In this document: positions 7,217-12,791 of the stretch, in pieces | Layout of the letters: each line of letters starts with the position of its first letter | Numbering within the stretch: the first letter of the stretch is position 1 | Assembly (NCBI GenBank): GCA_002887195.1 | Contig: PJAB01001699.1 | Location: 1-12,794, forward strand | DNA: 12,794 nt | Origin: Chrysochromulina parva | Lineage: Eukaryota > Haptophyta > Prymnesiales > Chrysochromulinaceae | Reading direction: 5' to 3' | Program-made: the position numbers and the translations under genes | Notes under the pieces: model-generated | The model's database searches: none | What the model was told of the DNA's origin: nothing | What the model saw: only the letters and a program-made list of their open reading frames with translations

Positions 7217-7804
7217 ATGGTCGACCTGAGCGAGGCCGACGCTGAGCGGTGCAAGCGCTGGTTCTCAGGGCAGCCACGCCTCGTCGTGTGGGACTTTGAC
7301 CTCACGATTCTGAACTGCCATGCCTTCGGGGAAGGCGTCGAGGTAGCCCAGGTAGCAGGCAGGTGGCAGGCGGACGTGCGCGATGCTGACCTCTTCCGAG
7401 CCTTTGTGGACACAGCGCAAGCGCTCGGCGTCTCGGTCGGGATCGCCTCTTATGGTCGGCGCGAGGTCATCGCAGAGTACATGGACCAGATTTTTGCCGG
7501 CCGAGATCCAGTTCCGTTTTCGGTCGTGACGAACATCGTCACGCCGGCAGCACTCGGCCTGCCAGACGGCACGTCGGTGCCATCCGGCAAGTCACAGATG
7601 CTCAAGCTTCTGTGTGAGCGCTTGTCGCCTGCCATCGTGGATCCGAGCGCTGTCCTCTTTTTCGACGACGACGGCGAGAATGTTCGCGACTGCCAGCGTG
7701 CGGGATTCCGTCACGCCATCCACACGCCCGACGGATTCAGCAAAGCTGCGCTCATTTCGCTCGAGGCCGCGGGCCACAGCAGCTCGACGTGCGCTGTTAG
7801 CTGA
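7217..7804 (+). CDS. HAD-superfamily phosphatase-like protein with C-terminal CaaX-like motif
   Basis: Small HAD-fold protein, 195 aa. All four signature motifs are visible: motif I D26-F-D28-L-T30 (VVWDFDLTIL: nucleophile and acid/base Asp), motif II S78 (VGIASYG), motif III K125 (SGKSQML) and motif IV D150-D152 (VLFFDDDGENV). There is little cap insertion, as in C0-type HAD enzymes that act on large substrates. Catalysis is therefore plausible, but the substrate cannot be read from the sequence. The protein ends SSSTCAVS; the last four residues fit a prenylation CaaX box, with Ser favouring farnesyl. The ATG at 7217 is the first in frame after an in-frame stop at 7190-7192. An upstream ORF overlaps the start. 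Its stop codon lies within the first unit of an 88-bp tandem repeat. Confidence 0.85.
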   Translation: MVDLSEADAERCKRWFSGQPRLVVWDFDLTILNCHAFGEGVEVAQVAGRWQADVRDADLFRAFVDTAQALGVSVGIASYGRREVIAEYMDQIFAGRDPVPFSVVTNIVTPAALGLPDGTSVPSGKSQMLKLLCERLSPAIVDPSAVLFFDDDGENVRDCQRAGFRHAIHTPDGFSKAALISLEAAGHSSSTCAVS

Positions 7805-7974
7805 GACCAGCTTGTGCAGATGTCTCTCACTCGGGAGAGCGACTAGCTCCACCTCTAGCGGCAATACAACGCCATAACGCCGCATACGCTGAGACCAGCG
7901 TGTGCCGAGTCTCTCGCTCGGGAGAGCGAGCAGCCAGCCTGGCGGTAATACAACACGGCCGTAAAGCCGTGTAC
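7800..7974 (+). repeat. Diverged 88-bp tandem duplication at the HAD gene 3' end
   Basis: Copy 1 is 7800-7887 and copy 2 is 7888-7974. Both begin GCTGAGACCAGC, share GTCTCTCnCTCGGGAGAGCGA and CGGYAATACAAC, and end in AC. By eye they are about 75-80% identical with a few 1-2 nt gaps. The initial GCTG-AGAC-CAGC can fold as a hairpin; its next base pair is A-T in copy 1 and C-G in copy 2, a compensatory difference. The HAD stop codon falls inside the first hairpin. Confidence 0.85.
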
Positions 7975-7982
7975 GCTTTACG
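7953..7982 (+). other. Two overlapping, mutually exclusive hairpins
   Basis: Hairpin A pairs ACACGGC (7953-7959) with GCCGTGT (7966-7972) around CGTAAA. Hairpin B pairs CGTAAAGC (7960-7967) with GCTTTACG (7975-7982) around a 7-nt loop. Both stems are perfect and share bases, so only one can form. They lie in the HAD 3' UTR or just beyond it. Seen directly; any switching role is speculation. Confidence 0.55.
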
Positions 7983-8472
7983 TTCGCGTTCACGTATAGT
8001 CGCCGCCGCGACCGGTACACCACGGGTCCGGCGGCGCCGCACTCAATCCTGCTCCGGGCGCGCGGTCCCTTTCAATATTAAAAGATCCGCGTAGCGCCCC
8101 GCGGCCGCGCCCGATCGCCGTGGTACTGTCAATCCGGCCCCGGGCACTGCAATTCCAGGATATCTGCATCCTTGTACATTCGCTGGCCTCGACATGCAGC
8201 CCTGCTGCCAGCACCGACGCGCCGCCCGGGCGTTGCCCGGGCGCGGTCGGCGAACACGCGCAACGCAAACCGAAACACGTCGGAGTAAACCCTCAACCGA
8301 AGGACAGCCGAGCCTAGCGAAGTCGCGATACCATGGGGTGAACACGTCGGATCGACTCGGAACGCGAAAGCGTACAAAACCGTAAGCGCGCGCGGCGCGC
8401 GTGCGACTTTCCTCTTTCGCCGCGCCGCCCGATGTTGATGTTCGCCGCACGAGTCGCAGTCGGTCCGGCTAC
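7983..8472. other. Gene-free spacer between convergent HAD and membrane-protein genes
   Basis: This stretch of about 490 nt has no protein-like frame. It is compositionally mixed: GC-rich hairpins alternate with lower-GC stretches. The strongest fold is CGCCCGGGC-GTT-GCCCGGGCG (8223-8243), extended by CCGAC (8214-8218) pairing with GTCGG (8246-8250). The decamer AACACGTCGG occurs at 8274 and 8341. A GCGCGC-rich near-palindrome sits near 8387-8406. Because both flanking genes end here, it must contain two 3' UTRs. An independent structured RNA is possible but I cannot assign it to a family. Confidence 0.5.
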
Positions 8473-8513
8473 GACTGTTTACGATACTAGCCGAGACTGT
8501 TTACGAAACTAGC
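8473..8513 (-). repeat. Pair of 19-nt direct repeats, period 22, downstream of the membrane-protein gene
   Basis: GACTGTTTACGATACTAGC (8473-8491) and GACTGTTTACGAAACTAGC (8495-8513) differ at one base. Read on the strand of the gene ending at 8539 they lie 26-66 nt past its stop, a typical place for 3'-end signals, and each contains CGTAAACAG. Confidence 0.85.
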
Positions 8514-8538
8514 TATGATACTACGTAGCGGACGCGCC

Positions 8539-10107
8539 CTACGGATCGGCCCAGAAGTCTTGCATGCGGCCACGTGTCGAGCTCTTGGCCCCGTTGCTAC
8601 CTGGGCCCACGCCAAAGGATGGCGAGTCGAGATCGACTGCACTGAGCGGCATGTGGGTGCCACGAGGGCTACTCCACAGGGTGTGAGGGCTCTGGGGGAG
8701 ACCGGCCCAGCAGTCGAAGCCACCCGCTTGCAGCACGCTCGTGTGGAAGCGGCCGCGGCGGCCGCCTATGCTGTGCCCTCCAAAGCTAGTCTCGCCGTAG
8801 TCGCTGCTGACGTACCATCGTCGACGGACGAGGAGCACGCACGCGAGCGCCGCCAGTGAGCAGGTCGCGCCCATCACGGCGCCCATCTGGGCTCGCTCCT
8901 CGACGAGTGCTCCGAGCGCCGTGCTGAGCGCCGTGCTGGGCGTCGTGCTGAGCGTCCCATGCGGCGCGTGCCTAGGGTGGCGCGGCGGCTGCGGCGGCCG
9001 CGGCGGTGTAGGTGGCGGGTGCGGCAGCGAAGGTGGCTGCGGTGGCGGCGGCGGTGGACGTCGCAAGCTGCTGCCCCCCGGCGCGGTGGCGTCGACGCCG
9101 TCCGTGCTGTGCGAGGCGCCTGCCACGACGCTCACCAACGGCCAGAGCAGCTTGGCGGGCTCTGGTGTATGGAACAGCTCGTGCTTCGGGCTTGCCTGGC
9201 GCCACAGGCCGAAGCGCGGGTCTAAGCTGTGCCGCTCCGCCTCGGGGCTCTCACCCTTGAGGCGGATGTGGAACTCGTCCGCTCGGACCGCCAGGCGCAG
9301 CAGGATGCGCGCCACGTCCGGTCCCGATATGTAGCTGTTGATGTCCTCGGGCATCACGTCGAATTGCAAAAAGGCGCCCGTGGACGAAACCTCGACGAAG
9401 CGCAGCCTCTCGTGTCCCGTCTCGCATCCTTCTGGTGGGCAGGAGCGCACCATGAAGTGCTCGTCCGAGATGGCGCTGACGAGAGCGTCAACGAAGGCGT
9501 GGGCTGACGCCGCGAAAGGCGGCGGGAGGGGCGGACGGATCATGAGCTCGACGCGATGGCCGGGCGAGCGTGGCGGCATCTGGGGCGTCGGCGGCGTCAC
9601 CACGACCGAGGCGGCAGTGCGGCTGCTGCCTTCTGTGCTGCTGGTGCTGCTGGTGCTGCTGGTGCTGCTGCTGCTGCTGTGACTGCCGCTGTGGCTGCTG
9701 CCTGAACTGCTGCTGCCGTCGAGAGTCGCATTGCGCAGCTCGCCGTCGCGCGTGCGCACGGCCACCCGGCACCCTCCGACAGACGCGTCGCAGACCATGC
9801 CACCCAGCTCAAGCGGCAAGCCAGCGCCGAGGCTACCCACCTGAGGCACAGGCTCCCACCGCCCGTTGCCCTGCTGGCACAGGACCTGCGTGACCACCGG
9901 GTGCACGCACGTGTGCATCGTCGGCCCGCTCCCGCTGATCGTTGTGGCCGCTGTCTCGTTGGCCGCCCAGAGCAGCAGCGAGGCCGAGCTTGTCGGCCGC
10001 ACGCGCAGCAGCAGGCGGCAGCGCGCCGATGCGGCGGCTGCCCTGCTCGAAGACAAAGTTGCGTGCGAGGGCGGCGCAGGAGCCCGCACAAAAGGGGCAG
10101 AACTCAT
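8539..10107 (-). CDS. Unrecognised Ser/Thr- and Pro-rich single-pass membrane protein
   Basis: A 522-aa product that I cannot assign to a named family. Order: Ala/Ser/Arg-rich N-terminus with a weak hydrophobic stretch (31-50) that may act as a poor signal peptide; Cys-containing region 64-115 (C67, C77, C106, C113); Ser/Thr linker 131-162; compact predicted alpha/beta segment about 185-285, with a Cys pair in CPPEGC and strands FLQFDVMP and EFHIRL; Pro-rich stalk 350-383; transmembrane helix about 408-427 (MGAVMGATCSLAALACVLLV) followed by RRRW; then a tail of about 95 residues. This is the architecture of a type I surface protein with an O-glycosylated stalk. The start at 10107 is the first ATG that leaves a plausible protein; the frame stays open far upstream only as a shadow of the next gene. 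An upstream exon supplying a better signal peptide is possible. Stop is TAG at 8539-8541. Confidence 0.7.
   Translation of the reverse strand: MSSAPFVRAPAPPSHATLSSSRAAAASARCRLLLRVRPTSSASLLLWAANETAATTISGSGPTMHTCVHPVVTQVLCQQGNGRWEPVPQVGSLGAGLPLELGGMVCDASVGGCRVAVRTRDGELRNATLDGSSSSGSSHSGSHSSSSSTSSTSSTSSTEGSSRTAASVVVTPPTPQMPPRSPGHRVELMIRPPLPPPFAASAHAFVDALVSAISDEHFMVRSCPPEGCETGHERLRFVEVSSTGAFLQFDVMPEDINSYISGPDVARILLRLAVRADEFHIRLKGESPEAERHSLDPRFGLWRQASPKHELFHTPEPAKLLWPLVSVVAGASHSTDGVDATAPGGSSLRRPPPPPPQPPSLPHPPPTPPRPPQPPRHPRHAPHGTLSTTPSTALSTALGALVEERAQMGAVMGATCSLAALACVLLVRRRWYVSSDYGETSFGGHSIGGRRGRFHTSVLQAGGFDCWAGLPQSPHTLWSSPRGTHMPLSAVDLDSPSFGVGPGSNGAKSSTRGRMQDFWADP
8959..9060 (-). repeat. Proline-rich stalk coding region
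   Basis: Residues 350-383 of the membrane protein: PPPPPPQPPSLPHPPP followed by TPPRPPQPP-type units and His/Arg-containing Pro pairs. It lies directly outside the membrane helix. Hydroxyproline-type O-glycosylation would be the usual fate of such a stretch in algae and plants. Confidence 0.9.
9628..9717 (-). repeat. AGC-triplet (Ser/Thr) coding repeat
   Basis: On the coding strand, AGC runs interrupted by ACC and GGC encode the Ser/Thr/Gly stretch at residues 131-160. The purest part is an (AGCAGCACC)n array at about 9640-9672. CAG/CTG-class triplets are prone to length change. The product would be a flexible, heavily O-glycosylatable linker. Confidence 0.92.
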
Positions 10108-10658
10108 TCGCGTTTCTCCGCGGGGCCGCCGCTCACGGCAAGCGGGATGGTTTGTACGGAACTCGTTTCCATATGAGGAGCTTGGATTTGTGTGTTCACA
10201 CTTCACAGCGAATGGATTTGTTTCGTACCCAACAAGGAAGCAAATCCCAAAACACCGGACCGGCGTACATACGGATGCGGTTACCAACACATGAGGCAGC
10301 GCAATGAGTGCGCGAACTTGTCCGGGACGCCCGTTGGCGCGGAGCGGGCGTCGATGTGTGAACGATGTACGTGAACACAGTGAGAGACCCGCGATGGAAC
10401 TCTTGAATTTTGACCGAAAGATGTTCTCGCTCCGGAGTGCAAGTCCTATAACGCTAAACTGCTGAGAGTGAGAGCGGAGCGAACGGAACGGGCGTCGAAA
10501 CAGTGGCGTGGGGCCGGTGGCGAGCGCCCACATCGCCCGCTCGCGCGCTCCGCGCCCTGCGGGCTGCGGCCGCGGCCGCGCAGCCCGAAATGCGTGCCAG
10601 CCTCGAGCGGCTGCACAGTGCCGGATCATACGCGTGTGTGGGGTCACAAAGCGTGCTA
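10108..10658. other. Spacer between two co-oriented genes (probable promoter of the membrane-protein gene)
   Basis: About 550 nt between the alpha-galactosidase stop and the next start on the same strand. The part next to the downstream start (10140-10460) is distinctly less GC-rich than the genes and is the likely promoter/5' leader. It contains GTGTG-TT-CACAC (10191-10202). The part next to the alpha-galactosidase stop is GC-rich with a strong hairpin at 10560-10587. No protein-like frame or RNA gene was recognised. Confidence 0.5.
10560..10587 (-). other. GC-rich hairpin downstream of the alpha-galactosidase gene
   Basis: CGGGCTGCG (10560-10568) pairs perfectly with CGCAGCCCG (10579-10587) around GCCGCGGCCG, itself partly self-complementary. 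It lies about 70-100 nt past the stop on the gene's strand, so it is probably in the 3' UTR. It is not a bacterial-type terminator (no U tract). Confidence 0.6.
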
Positions 10659-10673
10659 TCACAAAGCGTGCTG
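10644..10673 (-). repeat. 15-bp tandem duplication spanning the alpha-galactosidase stop codon
   Basis: TCACAAAGCGTGCTA at 10644-10658 is followed by TCACAAAGCGTGCTG at 10659-10673. On the coding strand this duplicates the last codons and the stop (QHAL-stop), leaving an in-frame TAG and a second TGA right after the first TGA. Confidence 0.9.
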
Positions 10674-12473
10674 TCCCTTTGCCGGCGTCGTCTTGCCGAC
10701 CTTTGATTGAGAGCGCCCCATCTCGCCTTGCACAAGCTTCTGCAACCCGACGAGGAGCATGCAGCTTGCCACCACGATTGCGAGGACGAGCAGCAGCAGG
10801 CTGTCCATATGCTCCGACGCGCATCCCTGCAGCGTCACCGCCGCGGCGCCGAGTGTGAACGCGCCGGGTGTGAACGCGCCGGGCGGCTCCTCGGCCCTCT
10901 TCCGAATCTCCCGGATCTCGTGCCCACGCTGCGCCGCCGGACGCCTGTGCGCTTTGAGCTCGGCCTCGAGCTTCGACGGCTCCCCAAACTTGACGATGAG
11001 CACGCGTGCCTCGTGTGCCTCGACGTGTCGCGCCGTGTAGAGCGCCACGTGTGTGCCGAGGTCCTCCTCCTCCCAAGCGTCTCGCACCAGCGCTGTCGCC
11101 TGGGGGCCGTCGTAGATGGCGGGCGGGCACGCGTCGCACGACCTTCGGCAGTTGGCCCTCATGAAGCCTGCATTCTTGGTGCACTCACCCGATTTCGTCC
11201 ATTCCCCACATTGCTTCACCTCGGGCTTGTCGGCGCACGGCGGCATGCGCTCCGTCTCGCGCAGCCATGGCTTGGCCGCATCGGCGAGGTCGCGGCTCCA
11301 GCGCACGGTCACGTCCGCCGGGCGCGCGCCGCCGTTGAAGAGCAACACCGCGTATGTACCGTCGTCTAGTGGCTTGACCCACACCGACAGCTTTTCGCCA
11401 CCACCCGACTGGAATGCGCGACTCGCCTGCTTCCCGAGCTTGTCCTGCGAGATGCGCAGGAGCTGCGGCGCGGTCAAGATGCGCTTGGTGGCGGCGCTCA
11501 TCGTGCGCGGGTCGTTGCCGAGCATGAGCGGCGCCGCGAGCATGCACCAAAACGAAAAGACCGCCTTCTGCTCTGTGTGCGTGAGCCCGCCCACCACGCC
11601 CCAAACCTCACGCGACACGTAGTCGCCCTTTTTACACGTTCCGGCGGGCAGGTGCGGCGGGCACTCGTCCACGATGCCGTAGGGCGTCATGCCGTCGAGG
11701 CCGACCACGAGCATGTCGGGATCGTTGAAGCCGCCCGGGCCAGCGCCCTCGATGTATGCCGCGCCCGCCTGCTGCTCGATGGCCGTCTCGATCGACTGCA
11801 GGAAGCTTGGAAGCTTCATCTCCTGCCGGCACTCGTGCTCGTCCCACACGGCGAAGACGTCGCGCCCGGTGCGCCACGAGTTGCCCACTCTGTGACCCCA
11901 CAGGTGCGGGCTACCCACACCCCAATTGCACATCGAGTACAGGATCGGCCGCCCCGTCGCATTCAGCGCATCGCGCATGAGCGTGTAGTAGTGCTCCGGG
12001 CTCTTCTTCTCCTCCACCTTCTCAAAGCCGCAGAAGTCGTACTTGAGGTAGTCGACGCCCCAGCTCGCGTAATCGTTCGCGTCCACGGTCTCGTGCCCGT
12101 ACGAGCCCGGCCAGCCCTCGCAAGTTGTTTTTCCCGCGCAGCTGTAGATGCCGAACTTCAGCCCGAGCGCGTGGATCTTGTCGCCAACCGCCTTCATGCC
12201 CGATGGGAATCTGCTCTTGAACGGGATGATATGGCCGTCGGCACCGCGCGTTTCCTGCCAGCAGTCGTCGATGTTGACGTACACGTAGCCCGCGTCGCGC
12301 AGGCCGGAGGACACCATCGCTTCAGCGACCTCTATGATCAAAGTCTCATGGAGGCCTTCGCAGCGAAAGCGATTCCAGCTATTCCAACCCATGGCAGGTG
12401 TGAGCCCGACTCCATTGTCCAACGCACGGGCGAGCGCCGCGAGTAAGAAAGGAAAGAGAACCTCGGTACGCAT
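10659..12473 (-). CDS. AGAL: GH27 alpha-galactosidase with inserted ShKT domain and C-terminal membrane anchor
   Basis: Secretory-pathway retaining glycosidase that removes terminal alpha-1,6/1,3-linked galactose; 604 aa and intronless. The N-terminus (MRTEVLFPFLLAALARALDN) is a signal peptide. The TIM barrel begins LTPAMGWNSWNRF and contains VNIDDCW, nucleophile D146 (DYLKYDFCG), acid/base D205 (GNSWRTGRD, as in plant enzymes) and GGFNDPDML. It is therefore probably active. Within the C-terminal beta-sandwich, between VRWSRDLADAAKPWL and ALVRDAWEEEDLG, lies an ShKT domain with six cysteines (C413, C422, C431, C442, C446, C449; QCGEWTKSGECTKNAGFM). After the sandwich come a charged helix (498-527), a PGAFT doublet and a transmembrane helix at 558-577, absent from usual family members. 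The ATG at 12473 gives the signal peptide directly. Upstream are a 12-bp palindrome and duplicated CCAAT units. Confidence 0.93.
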   Translation of the reverse strand: MRTEVLFPFLLAALARALDNGVGLTPAMGWNSWNRFRCEGLHETLIIEVAEAMVSSGLRDAGYVYVNIDDCWQETRGADGHIIPFKSRFPSGMKAVGDKIHALGLKFGIYSCAGKTTCEGWPGSYGHETVDANDYASWGVDYLKYDFCGFEKVEEKKSPEHYYTLMRDALNATGRPILYSMCNWGVGSPHLWGHRVGNSWRTGRDVFAVWDEHECRQEMKLPSFLQSIETAIEQQAGAAYIEGAGPGGFNDPDMLVVGLDGMTPYGIVDECPPHLPAGTCKKGDYVSREVWGVVGGLTHTEQKAVFSFWCMLAAPLMLGNDPRTMSAATKRILTAPQLLRISQDKLGKQASRAFQSGGGEKLSVWVKPLDDGTYAVLLFNGGARPADVTVRWSRDLADAAKPWLRETERMPPCADKPEVKQCGEWTKSGECTKNAGFMRANCRRSCDACPPAIYDGPQATALVRDAWEEEDLGTHVALYTARHVEAHEARVLIVKFGEPSKLEAELKAHRRPAAQRGHEIREIRKRAEEPPGAFTPGAFTLGAAAVTLQGCASEHMDSLLLLVLAIVVASCMLLVGLQKLVQGEMGRSQSKVGKTTPAKGQHAL

Positions 12474-12492
12474 GGGCTTTTCTTGTGAACGT

Positions 12493-12504
12493 TTGTCGCG
12501 ACAA
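12493..12504. promoter_or_regulatory. Perfect 12-bp palindrome just upstream of the alpha-galactosidase start
   Basis: TTGTCGCGACAA is fully self-complementary, 20-31 nt before the ATG. It is a candidate site for a dimeric transcription factor, or a leader hairpin. No known factor is assigned. Confidence 0.5.
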
Positions 12505-12540
12505 CTTGTGTGTTTTCCGCTCTACACAGCATGCAACAAC

Positions 12541-12565
12541 GGGGTTAGGGGGGGAGGGGGGGGGG
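12541..12565 (+). repeat. G-rich tract with quadruplex potential
   Basis: GGGG-TTA-G7-A-G10 on the plus strand, i.e. C-rich on the template sense of the alpha-galactosidase gene, 70-95 nt upstream of its start. At least four G-runs of three or more are available for a G-quadruplex. Confidence 0.8.
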
Positions 12566-12623
12566 CGGCAGGTAATGTGCGGGAAAGAAAGCTGGGCTGC
12601 AGAGGAGCATGTTCAAGCTTCGA

Positions 12624-12679
12624 GGGCGTATCCCACAACCTCGCCAATAAAGGGCGTATCCCACAACCTCGCCAATAAA
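12624..12679 (-). promoter_or_regulatory. Exact tandem duplication of a 28-bp unit containing a CCAAT box
   Basis: Two identical units (12624-12651 and 12652-12679) run from GGGCGTATCCC through CGCCAATAAA. Read toward the alpha-galactosidase gene each gives TTTATTGGCGAGG, an inverted CCAAT box, 150-205 nt upstream of the ATG. Duplicated CCAAT elements are a normal feature of eukaryotic promoters. The exact identity implies recent duplication, or an assembly artefact near the window end. Confidence 0.6.
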
Positions 12680-12725
12680 GGGGACGGCCACGTGCATTGT
12701 ACGTGCGAGCTCGCGCTGGTGCACA

Positions 12726-12760
12726 CCCCCCCCCCCCCAGCCAGGCGCCCCCCCCCCGGC

Positions 12761-12791
<31 letters not shown>

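Noticed and set aside
7800..7974. Two-unit repeat as a minimal CRISPR or tRNA-like array
   Set aside because: Units are contiguous with no unique spacers, the context is eukaryotic, and there is no tRNA A/B box or cloverleaf.
8040..8165. Minus-strand pieces resembling U2 snRNA (loop ATTGCAGTGCC in a CCTGG/CCGGG stem; TTTAATAT; GGAGCAGG)
   Set aside because: The stem-loop IV-like piece precedes the Sm-site-like piece, the reverse of U2 order, and no branch-site-pairing GTAGTA segment was found. Treated as chance.
10108..11184. Upstream continuation of the membrane-protein frame to 11184 (881 aa)
   Set aside because: The upper part overlaps the alpha-galactosidase coding region in another frame and has Arg/Gly/Ala-rich shadow composition. 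It crosses a clearly intergenic stretch.
11577..12446. Plus-strand open frame of 289 codons
   Set aside because: Antisense shadow of the alpha-galactosidase, whose catalytic motifs are on the minus strand.
12543..12555. GGTTAGGG resembling a telomeric repeat
   Set aside because: Only a single unit embedded in a G-run; no array.
12646..12679. Two AATAAA hexamers on the plus strand as poly(A) signals
   Set aside because: No plus-strand gene ends nearby. In context they are part of a repeated CCAAT-containing unit upstream of a minus-strand gene.
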